From Thalassobacillus devorans (GTDB lineage Bacteria; Bacillota; Bacilli; Bacillales; Halobacillaceae): a stretch of 64,000 bases of DNA. Positions 46,324-54,558 of the stretch are shown here, piece by piece. Numbering within the stretch: position 1 is the stretch's first letter; the number at the start of each line of letters is the position of its first letter. Made by a program: the position numbers and the translations under genes. A model generated the notes under the pieces. It had not been told where the DNA came from. It saw only the letters and a list, made by a program, of their open reading frames with translations, and made no database searches. The stretch spans positions 1,798,001-1,862,000 of the forward strand of contig NZ_FXEH01000006.1 of assembly GCF_900176565.1 (NCBI RefSeq). The letters run 5' to 3'.

Positions 46324-47355
46324 TTATTCATAATTGATTTTCATATCCCCTGGCTGTATCCAGCCTTTTTTTCGGAACCATTCGGCAATCAATAAACTTA
46401 TTATTGCAGGAGCAATAACATGGAGGAAAAGTATAATCCAAAATATATTCCAACTGAAGCCCATCGACTCAAAAGTCATGATTTGACCAACTAAGCCACT
46501 GGTACCCATTCCTGCACCCATAGGATTGTTTTCCATTTTAAACCATACAGTGGCCAGTGGAGCAAGAGCCGCACCAGCAATCGTAGGCGGGATTAGGATA
46601 ATCGGCTTTTTAATAATATTGGCTACTTGAAGCATCGAGGTTCCTACACCTTGAGCCAGCACCCCGCCAAATCCGTTATCACGGTAACTGATCGCGGCGA
46701 AACCAATCATCTGAGCAGCACCACCTACGGTCGCAGCACCTGCTGCAATACCATCTAACGATAACATCAAGGTAATCGCAAGACTGGAAATCGGTGCAGT
46801 CAAAGCAATTCCTAGCAATACTGCGACGATCATGCCCATGATAAATGGTTGTTGGTTCGTCGCCCATTTGATGACCTCTCCGAACCAGAACATGAAATTA
46901 CCTATCGGCGGACCTATGAACGAGCCAACCAAAAACCCCGCAGTTATCGTTAAAAATGGAGTTAATATGATATCTATTCTCGTTTCCTTACTGATTAATT
47001 TTCCAATTTCAGTTGCAACCAATGCTGTCACATAGCTGCCAGCAGGTCCGCCTAGTTCTGCACCGAACGCGCCGCTGAATAATGCAGCAAACATCACAAG
47101 CGGGGGAGCTTTCAACCCGTATGCAATGGCTATACCAATCGCTCCGCCCCAAATTTTCACATCCATCGCAAACTCGCCCATTTCGATAAACGAAGCAGAC
47201 AACATCGGCCAGAAATGAAGTTGTTCACCTAATGTTTTAATGATTAAGCCAATAATCAATGATGAGAATAGCCCTAATGCCATAAAACTAAGGGCAGTTA
47301 TAAAATAATCCCTCGCACTTAGGGTGACTCCCTTTCGCTCAAAAAACTTTTTCAT
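46324..47355 (-). CDS. PTS EIIC-like membrane protein (PTS_EIIC_2 type)
   Basis: A 343-residue polytopic membrane protein with about nine or ten segments, rich in glycine and alanine, resembling the EIIC_2-type family annotated as a phosphotransferase system permease. Characteristic-looking stretches are FGAELGGPAGSYVTALVATEIG, GIALTAPISSLAI and the glycine-rich NPMGAGMGTSGLVGQIMTF. No EIIA or EIIB partner or phosphorylation site is present here, so a PTS function is doubtful and the substrate is unknown. It has no counterpart at this place in B. subtilis that I recall. Confidence 0.75.
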   Translation of the reverse strand: MKKFFERKGVTLSARDYFITALSFMALGLFSSLIIGLIIKTLGEQLHFWPMLSASFIEMGEFAMDVKIWGGAIGIAIAYGLKAPPLVMFAALFSGAFGAELGGPAGSYVTALVATEIGKLISKETRIDIILTPFLTITAGFLVGSFIGPPIGNFMFWFGEVIKWATNQQPFIMGMIVAVLLGIALTAPISSLAITLMLSLDGIAAGAATVGGAAQMIGFAAISYRDNGFGGVLAQGVGTSMLQVANIIKKPIILIPPTIAGAALAPLATVWFKMENNPMGAGMGTSGLVGQIMTFESMGFSWNIFWIILFLHVIAPAIISLLIAEWFRKKGWIQPGDMKINYE

Positions 47356-47431
47356 CGAAAAACCTCCCCATCATAGCAGCCATTTCATTTTACAAAATAT
47401 AATTACAAGTGTAAAGACACCAGCATAGGAA

Positions 47432-47550
47432 CAAAAGCGCAAGCGCCTTGCTCTCCCCCGACAAGCTTAAGGCAAGCCTCGCCGTGACGTTTTTGGTCAC
47501 AGAGAGGATTGACTTAAGACCTCGAGGGGGTAGGCGCTGGAGCTGGATGT
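47432..47550. repeat. Dispersed Bacillaceae-type repeat (GCGCAAGCGCC...GGCGCTGGAGCTGG)
   Basis: A 119-base element starting near AAAAGCGCAAGCGCC and ending GGCGCTGGAGCTGGATG, with internal CCCCCGA/TCGAGGGGG and GTGAC/GTCAC pairings. It can fold into one long imperfect hairpin. It resembles bcr-like interspersed elements common between genes in Bacillaceae. No gene is inside. Confidence 0.75.
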
Positions 47551-47606
47551 AACCCACTACTTAAAGTTATCTAAAAAAAAGAAAATATAATAATATCCTA
47601 GATAGT

Positions 47607-47643
47607 TAAAAAATCCCCCAGCCGATTTAATACGGCCAAGGGC
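47607..47643 (-). terminator. Terminator after the lipoprotein gene
   Basis: An imperfect GC-rich stem (47612-47624 with 47633-47642) followed by TTTTTT on the minus strand. Confidence 0.7.
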
Positions 47644-47649
47644 TTGCTA

Positions 47650-48159
47650 TTAATAAGCGATTGAGTTGGCGATTTTCATCATTTTTTCTGTATCTTTTTT
47701 TATGGATTCCTTTTTACTGAATGTAGTGACCTTCACACCACCAACTCCAACTTGAAGCTCGTACTCCTCTTCTTCATTGGCGGGAAGAACTCTTACATAA
47801 CCAAACCGATCCTCATCTTCAAATGATTCCAATAGTAAGTGCTCATCTTTTTCAGAAGCTGCTTCATAGTTCAGCTTACTGGTCCGTTCTTCTTTCGGAT
47901 TATAAAATAAGATGAACGTCTGCTCCCCCTCTTTCAGAATCAAATTGCTTTGTGACTCTTCGGATACTTTCATGCTTTCGGGAAGATATAATGAGAATGA
48001 ATCCGCCTCATGATTTGTTTCCATCTCGTTTTGATTGAAACTAGTTTCAGCGGTTTCACGTGTGTCTGCAATGGCATCTTCTTCTGATAGAAACATACTG
48101 CAGCCAGTCAGCATCAAAGTAAGGAAAGCCAACGTAAAACCTATAACCTTCTTTTTCAT
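47650..48159 (-). CDS. Putative lipoprotein, unknown function
   Basis: A 169-residue secreted lipoprotein. The signal peptide MKKKVIGFTLAFLTLMLTGC ends in the lipobox LTGC with lipidation at Cys20. The mature part is acidic and forms a small alpha/beta-like domain (FSLYLPESMKVSEESQSNLI, TFILFYNPKEE, VRVLPANEEEEYELQVGVGG). I do not recognise a family beyond general Bacillus lipoproteins. AGGAGGA precedes the ATG. It stands alone between a repeat and the divergent ytoQ. Confidence 0.82.
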   Translation of the reverse strand: MKKKVIGFTLAFLTLMLTGCSMFLSEEDAIADTRETAETSFNQNEMETNHEADSFSLYLPESMKVSEESQSNLILKEGEQTFILFYNPKEERTSKLNYEAASEKDEHLLLESFEDEDRFGYVRVLPANEEEEYELQVGVGGVKVTTFSKKESIKKDTEKMMKIANSIAY

Positions 48160-48322
48160 CGATTAATTCCTCCTGATACTTTCTCTTTTACTTTTATGAT
48201 ACTATTCTTCAGAGTGATGACAAGTTCCATTTCATGGCATTCCCTCTCATTGGACAGTACCATATGATTTGTCCATAATAGAATTGTAGGAACTTCAGGA
48301 AATGAATGGGAGGAATTTAGTG

Positions 48323-48763
48323 ATGGAACTGACTGTCTATCTAGCTGGACAAATCCATGATGATTGGAGAAATGAAGTTAAACAAAAAGCGAAAGAAAAA
48401 GACTTGCCCCTTACGTTTGTGGGCCCACAGGAAAACCATGACCGTTCTGATGATATCGGGGAGGATATTCTGGGCGAGCAGCCAGGAAATTTCTACAAAG
48501 ATGATGCCGCTTCCTCTATCAACAATTTTCGAACACAAGTACTGATGCAGAAATCTGATGTGGTCATCGCGTTGTTCGGTGAAAAGTATAAGCAGTGGAA
48601 CACTGCTATGGATGCAAGCGCTGCCATCCATCTTAATAAACCAACAATCATTGTACGTCCCGATTCATTGATCCACCCTTTGAAAGAATTGTCAAATAAA
48701 GCGGATGTCACCGTAGAAACTATCGATCAGGCAATGGAAGTATTGCAATATGTTTATGAATAA
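48323..48763 (+). CDS. ytoQ: YtoQ family protein
   Basis: A 146-residue soluble protein of the YtoQ family, with the characteristic start ELTVYLAGQIHDDWRNEVK and SDDIGEDILG. The nucleoside 2-deoxyribosyltransferase-like pattern (YLAG... then DVVIALFGEKYKQWNTAMDA) suggests a related fold, but the catalytic role is not established. GGGAGG precedes the ATG at 48323; a GTG one codon upstream is possible. Confidence 0.9.
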   Translation: MELTVYLAGQIHDDWRNEVKQKAKEKDLPLTFVGPQENHDRSDDIGEDILGEQPGNFYKDDAASSINNFRTQVLMQKSDVVIALFGEKYKQWNTAMDASAAIHLNKPTIIVRPDSLIHPLKELSNKADVTVETIDQAMEVLQYVYE

Positions 48764-48787
48764 ATTGAAAAGAAATTAATTCAGACG

Positions 48788-48828
48788 AAAACCCGGACAC
48801 GTTGTATACAGTGTCCGGGTTTTTTTAA
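48788..48828 (+). terminator. Terminator after ytoQ
   Basis: A 12-base-pair perfect stem (48789-48800 with 48811-48822) followed by a T run. Confidence 0.9.
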
Positions 48829-48875
48829 CGTACTATAATTTTTTAATGGTAGTCTTAGGCTATTTATCAGCAATA

Positions 48876-49388
48876 TTATCGAAACTTCCTGTCAAATTCA
48901 TATTGACCTTTCAATAGTTGTGTAATATGAACAAACATATCTTTTCGTTCCACCATGGAATTTGTAAAAATTCCTATTGCTCCTTCATTTCTTCTTACTT
49001 CTCGTTTATCTGCATAATCATCCATTACATCACCAAGTTCTCTACCCTTTTCCAATTCCAACTTGATTTCTTCGGGTAATGGAATCCTTGCTCCACTTGC
49101 AAGATAAAGGTTTTCCTTTTCATCTACCAGAGCGCCCCAATTACATAAGTAGAGATCATCTTCAATCTCCATAACTCCGCCTTCCAGACCAAGTCCCATG
49201 ACGCCTTTCTTCATGTTAGCACATTCTCTTGCCCTGTTAATGGCTCCTTCTTGTGTCTCTTCATCGGAAAAAGGTTGTGCAGAAACTTTTGATTCTACGT
49301 CCACCCCATCAACTTCAAATTCTGTAAAGACTTCCTTAACAGAATTAATTTTGGTAGGGTTTTGAGAACCGATATATATACGAACCAT
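48876..49388 (-). CDS. DUF84 protein, probable inosine/xanthosine triphosphatase
   Basis: A 170-residue protein of the DUF84/YjjX family, which in other bacteria hydrolyses non-canonical purine triphosphates such as ITP and XTP. Features are IYIGSQNPTKINSVKEVF at the start, VSAQPFSDEETQEGAINRA, and LGLEGGVMEIEDDLYLCNWG. The motif for substrate discrimination appears intact. AAAGGTGA lies upstream of the ATG at 49388. Enzymatic role is inferred from the family. Confidence 0.85.
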   Translation of the reverse strand: MVRIYIGSQNPTKINSVKEVFTEFEVDGVDVESKVSAQPFSDEETQEGAINRARECANMKKGVMGLGLEGGVMEIEDDLYLCNWGALVDEKENLYLASGARIPLPEEIKLELEKGRELGDVMDDYADKREVRRNEGAIGIFTNSMVERKDMFVHITQLLKGQYEFDRKFR

Positions 49389-49495
49389 TCCATTCACCTT
49401 TCTATCGAACAATTACTTCTTTTCACTATACAACATACCAACCATTCAGGTCTATGGTAAATAACCACCAGACAGCTTACATTGAAAAAACTCAT

Positions 49496-49575
49496 CTTGT
49501 AACCAGCTACTTATGGAGAAAGCTATAGTCGTTTCTTATACTATATCCTTTAAGAGAGTTAAACTTTCTTAAAAT
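49496..49575 (+). repeat. Intergenic repeat family A, copy 2
   Basis: An 80-base element closely matching copy 1 at 2359-2439, including CTTATACT, TCCTT and AGTTAAACTTTCTTAAAATA at the right end. It lies between the DUF84 gene and ytoP, just before the ytoP terminator. Confidence 0.65.
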
Positions 49576-49608
49576 ATTAAACACGCAGGCGATTGGCCTG
49601 CGTGTTGC
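49573..49608 (-). terminator. Terminator after ytoP
   Basis: An 11-base-pair stem (49580-49590 with 49596-49606) followed by TTTAATATTTT on the minus strand. Its tail overlaps the end of repeat A copy 2. Confidence 0.75.
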
Positions 49609-49629
49609 AAAATCGAATCATTATTTAGT

Positions 49630-50697
49630 TTATCCGTTATTTCGGATTTGGTCCACTGTATTTTGGTCGGTGGACTTAACTAATTTCACCAATAATTCTT
49701 TAGCTGCGGCGTAATCATCGACATGAATAATAGACGAAGAGGTATGGATATAACGGGAACAAATTCCAACAACCGCTGAAGGGACTCCATTATTCGAAAT
49801 ATGGACTCTTCCAGCATCCGTTCCACCTTGAGATATGAAATATTGATATGGGATATCGTTGCTTTCGGCTGCGTCCAGAATGAAATCACGGATGCCACGG
49901 TGAGTGACCATACTACGGTCAAAAATCCGCAGTAATGCCCCTTTACCAAGCTGACCAAACTCTTTGTCATCTCCACTCATATCATTGGCAGGAGACGCAT
50001 CAAGCGCATAGAAGATGTCTGGCTTTATCATATTGGCTGCAGTCTGGGCGCCCCGGAGCCCGACTTCTTCCTGTACCGTAGCCCCTGAATACAGCTGATT
50101 CGGTACGCTTTGGCCAGCCAATTCTTTTAACAATTCTACGGACAGACCACAACCATAGCGATTGTCCCAGGCTTTAGCAAGTACTTTCTTCTCGTTAGCC
50201 ATCGGTGTGAATGGACAGATAGGTACAATCTGTTGGCCTGGCTTAACACCGATGCGTTTAACATCCTCTTCATCATCCGCCCCGATATCAATCAGCATAT
50301 TCTTAACATCCATCGGCTTCTTTCTTTGTTCAGGTGTAAGATTATGAGGAGGGATAGAACCGATGACCCCAATGACTGGACCATTTTCCGTAATCACTTG
50401 TACGCGCTGGGCCAGCATCACCTGGTTCCACCACCCGCCAAGCGTCTGGAAGCGGATCATTCCATTTTTAGTGATTTGTGTCACCATGAATCCTACTTCA
50501 TCCATGTGACCGGCTACCATCACTTTCGGTCCTTCACCATTTTTGACACCAAAAACTCCACCTAACCCGTCCTGGATGATTTCATCGGAGTATTTTTCAA
50601 GTTCTGATTTCATAAACTGACGTACCATGTGCTCATTCCCAGGTGCTCCAGGAAGTTCCGTCAAAGTCTTGAATAACGCTTGCGTCTCTTGATTCAT
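49630..50697 (-). CDS. ytoP: M42-family aminopeptidase YtoP
   Basis: A 355-residue cytoplasmic metallopeptidase (M42, glutamyl-aminopeptidase/cellulase-M type). The metal ligands are seen in [14 protein letters not shown] near residue 60, the [10 protein letters not shown] block near 177, [18 protein letters not shown] with the catalytic and metal glutamates near 210, and ALDASPAND. The C-terminal [11 protein letters not shown] supplies another histidine. Length matches the family. A role in peptide turnover is expected. Confidence 0.94.
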   Translation of the reverse strand: MNQETQALFKTLTELPGAPGNEHMVRQFMKSELEKYSDEIIQDGLGGVFGVKNGEGPKVMVAGHMDEVGFMVTQITKNGMIRFQTLGGWWNQVMLAQRVQVITENGPVIGVIGSIPPHNLTPEQRKKPMDVKNMLIDIGADDEEDVKRIGVKPGQQIVPICPFTPMANEKKVLAKAWDNRYGCGLSVELLKELAGQSVPNQLYSGATVQEEVGLRGAQTAANMIKPDIFYALDASPANDMSGDDKEFGQLGKGALLRIFDRSMVTHRGIRDFILDAAESNDIPYQYFISQGGTDAGRVHISNNGVPSAVVGICSRYIHTSSSIIHVDDYAAAKELLVKLVKSTDQNTVDQIRNNG

Positions 50698-50839
50698 TAT
50701 GTACCTAACCCCTTTCCAATATAATTACTATTTTACCGAAACTTCCGACTACTTTCTACTTTTCAAACTGCTTTTAGTTTTCATTGTCTGCAACATTTAG
50801 TATACTATTGGGAAAGATTACTTATTGAGGTGAATAGTG

Positions 50840-51154
50840 ATGGATTGGAAAAAAGTCGCAATCGCTGCAGGCGCTGGTGCATTAGCCGGCTATGTAGTAA
50901 AGGAACAAGTCTTCAATAAACAAGGAGTTACACCTGAAAAAGCATTAAAAATCGCAAAAGAAGCATTTAAAAAACAAGGTCCGATCAGCGGATCCTGGAT
51001 TTACATGAAACCGGAAGAACTAACCAAAAACGGAATGGAATATGAAGTTTATCGTGGAGGCGTATCGAAGAGTCAGGATGGGGAAACCTCCCAATATGAA
51101 TTCTTCATCGATGCCCAAACCGGTACCATCGTTGATGTCGCAGAAGCAAACTAA
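50840..51154 (+). CDS. ytzB: YtzB, PepSY-domain-like small protein
   Basis: A 104-residue protein with an N-terminal hydrophobic stretch (VAIAAGAGALAGYVV) and a PepSY-like remainder (KALKIAKEAFKKQGPISGSW, YEFFIDAQTGTIVDVAEAN). It may be membrane-anchored and secreted. PepSY domains often modulate peptidases, but the target here is unknown. GAGGTG precedes the ATG at 50840. It lies between ytoP and ytnP, as in B. subtilis. Confidence 0.88.
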   Translation: MDWKKVAIAAGAGALAGYVVKEQVFNKQGVTPEKALKIAKEAFKKQGPISGSWIYMKPEELTKNGMEYEVYRGGVSKSQDGETSQYEFFIDAQTGTIVDVAEAN

Positions 51155-51157
51155 AGA

Positions 51158-51198
51158 ACAAAAGCCGTGCCTGGATTTCATACGGGCACGGCTTTTAT
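51158..51198. terminator. Bidirectional terminator between ytzB and ytnP
   Basis: An 11-base-pair stem (51161-51171 with 51184-51194) has A-rich and T-rich flanks between convergent genes. Confidence 0.85.
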
Positions 51199-51201
51199 AT
51201 A

Positions 51202-52056
51202 TTATTTATAGGAATAACGGTATCGTTCTACCTCGTCTATTCTCTTTCCATCTTCATTAAATCTGATCGCCCGGTAGTAGGCATCATGATAAAAAGTGTA
51301 CCACGCTTTACGGTCATATCCGTATCTCATCCACTTTTCTTTTTCATGAACCGACGTAACGGGATAATCATCATAGGCAAGCACCCATAATGGATTTTGA
51401 TGGCCATGAGTCGGCATAATATCCGCCATATGGATGAATTGTTCATCCCCATCCTCAAACACAATGATGGAATGACCGTCACTGTGCCCACCTGTATGAA
51501 TCATTTTTAACCCTGGCAGTAATTCTTTTTCTTTTTTGAACGTATGTACCTGGGACTCCACAGGTTTCCAGTTATCTTCCCAATACGTATTAGCTGAACG
51601 CATGTTAGGGTGGCGCATTTCATTCCACTCGGTTTCTGAAGTGATAATCGGTGCTGCAGGAAAAGTGGAAACCAACTCTCCATCTTTCCACCGTGACAAT
51701 CCACTTGCATGATCAAAATGAAGATGTGTCATCAGAACAGTATCAATATCCTTTGTGGTTAAACCAAGTTCTTGCAGGGAAGCATCTAGGTTTGATTCTT
51801 CCAGAACTCCAAAGTTCCTGATTTGTTTCTCAGAAAATTTATCATTACCTACCCCGGAATCAATCAAGAATCTGCGCCCGTCCACTTCTAAAAGAATCGG
51901 GTCTGATCGGAGTTCAATTTGATTTTTGTCGTTCACCGGGTACTTTTTAGCCCATAAAGGTCTCGGTACGACACCGAACATCGCCCCTCCGTCTAAATGA
52001 GTCACTCCTCCATTCAGCCAGGTAAGCTTAGCTCGTCCTACTTGTAATGTTTCCAT
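51202..52056 (-). CDS. ytnP: Metallo-beta-lactamase-fold lactonase YtnP
   Basis: A 284-residue MBL-fold hydrolase. The metal motif is MTHLHFDHASG (HxHxDH) near residue 110, with the later HTGGHSDGHSIIVFEDG histidine block and FIHMADIMPTHGH. B. subtilis YtnP is reported to degrade lactone-type signals, so a quorum-quenching lactonase role is plausible. GGAGGGG precedes the ATG. It is probably monocistronic. Confidence 0.92.
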   Translation of the reverse strand: METLQVGRAKLTWLNGGVTHLDGGAMFGVVPRPLWAKKYPVNDKNQIELRSDPILLEVDGRRFLIDSGVGNDKFSEKQIRNFGVLEESNLDASLQELGLTTKDIDTVLMTHLHFDHASGLSRWKDGELVSTFPAAPIITSETEWNEMRHPNMRSANTYWEDNWKPVESQVHTFKKEKELLPGLKMIHTGGHSDGHSIIVFEDGDEQFIHMADIMPTHGHQNPLWVLAYDDYPVTSVHEKEKWMRYGYDRKAWYTFYHDAYYRAIRFNEDGKRIDEVERYRYSYK

Positions 52057-52121
52057 CTGTTCCCCTCCTTTTGTTTACACTATCAAGTGTATCACAACAG
52101 AAAGATGGTTTGGAAACGCTA

Positions 52122-52763
52122 TCACTCTTTAAAGGTAGCACGGCAGCGATAGATAGGCTGGCCTTTTCCAGAAAATTTTTCTTCATATTCTGTCGGAACA
52201 TTTAGTGGGTCACGGAATTCATGAAGATCAAGTTGTACCTCTTCCAGTTGCATACCAAAGTGTGAAAAACTGACAAGGGAATATTCAAACAGCTTTTTGT
52301 TGTCTGTTTTCATCGTAATTTCACCATCAGGTTTCAATATCGACTGGTACTGTTCTAAAAAAGTATGATACGTTAAACGGCGCTTTTCATGTTTTGTTTT
52401 TGGCCAAGGGTCAGAAAAGTTCAGGTAAAGATGATCCACTTCATTTTCCCCAAACATATCACGCAGATCTCTGGCGTTTTCATTAACTAACCGGACATTT
52501 TCTGTCTCTGCATCCAACACCTTCTTTACTGCACCGACGATGACACTTTTGACGCGTTCAATCCCAACAAAATTGATTTCTGGATGCTGCTTTCCCATAC
52601 CGGCAATAAATTGTCCTTTCCCTGTGCCGATTTCCAGGTGCAATGGCTGGTGTTGACGGAACAGGTTCTGCCAACAGTTCTTGTGTGCAAAGGGCTCCTG
52701 CACAACGATTGCTTCATTTTCTTGCAAAAAATCATCAGCCCAAGGTTTATTTCGTAAACGCAT
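52122..52763 (-). CDS. trmB: tRNA (guanine-N7)-methyltransferase TrmB
   Basis: A 213-residue SAM-dependent enzyme that makes m7G46 in tRNA. Motifs are the SAM loop LEIGTGKGQFIAGM near residue 42, NENARDL, and YLNFSDPWPKTKHEKRRL near 115, the catalytic block, all characteristic. The C-terminal NVPTEYEEKFSGKGQPIYR is the standard family ending. GGAGGAA precedes the ATG. Confidence 0.97.
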   Translation of the reverse strand: MRLRNKPWADDFLQENEAIVVQEPFAHKNCWQNLFRQHQPLHLEIGTGKGQFIAGMGKQHPEINFVGIERVKSVIVGAVKKVLDAETENVRLVNENARDLRDMFGENEVDHLYLNFSDPWPKTKHEKRRLTYHTFLEQYQSILKPDGEITMKTDNKKLFEYSLVSFSHFGMQLEEVQLDLHEFRDPLNVPTEYEEKFSGKGQPIYRCRATFKE

Positions 52764-52948
52764 GCTTTAATTCCTCCTCTATCGTTTAAACTTTATCATG
52801 AAAACCTTGCAGGAGAAAAGTTTTAAACAAATATACAGAAAAACGAAGGATATCACCATTTAACCCCTTATATTTACCTATACCATAGATATATCCTTCT
52901 CGTCTCCACTCATCCCTCCAGATACTCTTAAACCATAGAATGATACAG

Positions 52949-52978
52949 TTGGGATGTAAGCGCTTACTGATATATGAT
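52949..52978 (+). promoter_or_regulatory. Promoter with embedded cre site upstream of the 52-residue peptide gene
   Basis: TTGGGA (52949-52954) and TATGAT (52973-52978) are 18 bases apart. Between them ATGTAAGCGCTTACT (52954-52968) is a near-palindromic match to the CcpA cre consensus, at a position where CcpA would repress. Confidence 0.65.
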
Positions 52979-53024
52979 AAATATCGTATGATTCAAACTA
53001 CAGACATGGAGTGAGTATTTACTA

Positions 53025-53183
53025 ATGAAATTACTGACCAGTATGATCGAGATGAGCGTTATCGCTGTATTTTCTGTACTTTTCGCTGGGTATGCCCTTT
53101 TCATATATCCATTTGAAAAACTGACTCAACTTGTCAATCCAGAAGTGCGGAAGAAACAAATCAAGTATGCACCACAAGTCTAA
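53025..53183 (+). CDS. Small membrane peptide, 52 residues
   Basis: An ATG at 53025 opens a frame of 52 codons. Residues about 9-29 form a single hydrophobic helix (EMSVIAVFSVLFAGYALFIY), followed by a basic C-terminus (PEVRKKQIKYAPQV). GGAGTGAG lies upstream with a long spacing, so translation initiation may be weak. A promoter with a cre site lies upstream and a strong terminator downstream, which supports a real, carbon-regulated gene. The family is not recognised; small membrane peptides of this kind often bind larger membrane complexes. Confidence 0.65.
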   Translation: MKLLTSMIEMSVIAVFSVLFAGYALFIYPFEKLTQLVNPEVRKKQIKYAPQV

Positions 53184-53214
53184 TAAACCAAACCTGACAT
53201 CATGATAAAATACA

Positions 53215-53257
53215 GAAAAAAACTTGGGTTTCCTTTCAGGATTCCCAAGTTTTTTGT
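53215..53257. terminator. Terminator after the 52-residue peptide gene
   Basis: A 12-base-pair stem including a run of A and a run of T (53217-53228 with 53244-53255). Confidence 0.88.
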
Positions 53258-53306
53258 ATAGAAACATCTTTTTGGCTGCAGGCTAATAGTAAAAAGGATG
53301 AGTAAT

Positions 53307-53609
53307 ATGCCATTGACGACCAACGACCAACTGAATATATTATATGACTTACTAACGGAACAAAGCGAAGATGGCTGCGGCACACCAGCGGAATGTCAGC
53401 AGATTGCCCGCCTGGTACAATCGCTGCAGAACGAATTGGCTGATCCATCAGTTGAAAATCTTCAGGAACACTTATCCGGAATTAGTCAATATAGTCAGCA
53501 AAATTATTCAGATGATCAGTTAACTGAACATATTTATAGTAATCAAGCTAACCTGCAACAGTGGGCAAGTGCAATAGAACAAATCAAGGATTCCAGATTC
53601 CATGGTTAA
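53307..53609 (+). CDS. ytzH: YtzH-like small protein
   Basis: A 100-residue soluble helical protein of the YtzH type: PLTTNDQLNILYDLLTEQSED at the start, CGTPAECQQIARLVQSLQN near the middle, and a helical remainder. Function is unknown. AAAGG lies nine bases before the ATG at 53307; the ATG at 53298 touches it and is less likely. It is convergent with ytmP and overlaps its end by 26 bases, as in the syntenic B. subtilis pair. Confidence 0.85.
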   Translation: MPLTTNDQLNILYDLLTEQSEDGCGTPAECQQIARLVQSLQNELADPSVENLQEHLSGISQYSQQNYSDDQLTEHIYSNQANLQQWASAIEQIKDSRFHG

Positions 53610-54402
53610 CCATCAGCTGCATCAGCGATTCTGTTCGCTGAGCGGCTTCTTCCACATCTCCCCTCATTCGATGCCATTGGATGAAAGTAAGTGATTGAGC
53701 AACTGCATACCAGGTCATCCGTGTATAAAGGTTCTCTGTATCTTCCACGCCATACCGTTCTAACCACGGTTTCCATTCTTCTTTAGGAATATACCAATGC
53801 AAAAGCATCCCCAGGTCCATGGCAGGATCAGCTACCATGGCATTATCCCAATCAATCAGATAAAGCTGATCATCTTTTGATAACATCCAATTATTATGGT
53901 TCATATCGCAGTGACATACGACATGCTTAGCCGCTCTCACTTCATCGAGTTTCGACTCCAAATAATTGATGGCAATATATATTTGTTTCCACGGATCAAT
54001 ATTTGTGAAAAGGCGCTCATTTTCTTTAATGTCTTCTAATATATCCTCAGGAAGTAATGGATGCTTGCTGATTCGCATCAGCATGTCTAACAGTTCGGAG
54101 GAATGATGTATTTTGCTTAATAACTTAGCCACACGCGGATGCTTCATCTCCTCCTGCTTCAGTTCACGGCCTTCCAGCCATTCTTGAGCCGTGATGACAT
54201 CCCCATTTTCTAACCGTTTCGTCCATACCAGCTTAGGAACGATCCCTTCTGCTGACAATACAGCCAGGAAAGGTGAAGAATTCCGCTTCAAGAATAGACG
54301 TTTATTATTATTTTGTGCATAATAGGCCTCACCAGTTGAGCCTCCTGCTGGTATGATGGTCCATTCTTCTCCGAGTATATGTTCCAAGCGTTTCACCTTC
54401 AA
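53584..54402 (-). CDS. ytmP: Phosphotransferase YtmP (aminoglycoside/choline kinase fold)
   Basis: A 272-residue small-molecule kinase-fold protein. The catalytic loop HCDMNHNNWML (HxDxxxxN) and the metal-binding LIDWDNAMVADPAMDLGM are near residues 165-195, and an N-terminal nucleotide region contains AGGSTGEAYYAQ. The substrate is unknown; relatives phosphorylate choline, thiamine or sugars. Catalytic residues are intact. It has convergent overlap with ytzH. Confidence 0.92.
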   Translation of the reverse strand: MKVKRLEHILGEEWTIIPAGGSTGEAYYAQNNNKRLFLKRNSSPFLAVLSAEGIVPKLVWTKRLENGDVITAQEWLEGRELKQEEMKHPRVAKLLSKIHHSSELLDMLMRISKHPLLPEDILEDIKENERLFTNIDPWKQIYIAINYLESKLDEVRAAKHVVCHCDMNHNNWMLSKDDQLYLIDWDNAMVADPAMDLGMLLHWYIPKEEWKPWLERYGVEDTENLYTRMTWYAVAQSLTFIQWHRMRGDVEEAAQRTESLMQLMVNHGIWNP

Positions 54403-54558
54403 TTCCTCAAATCTTTAAGTATTGCCGTGCCATAAGCGGTATTATAAGTATACATGATTTTCTTTATGTAGCCAGTACAAGTTATTTCCTGCACTCATAT
54501 ACACGTTTAATAGAATATCTTATTATCCCGGTCGATTTCAAGAATGACGTACTGCGTA

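Noticed and set aside
52842-52897. GAAGGATAT and ATATCCTTC inverted repeat after trmB
   Set aside because: The loop is long and there is no T run or match to a known regulator site, so a role is not supported.
53031-53448. Minus-strand open frames across the 52-residue peptide gene and ytzH
   Set aside because: They span the strong terminator at 53215-53257 and lack ribosome sites, while plus-strand genes there have better support.
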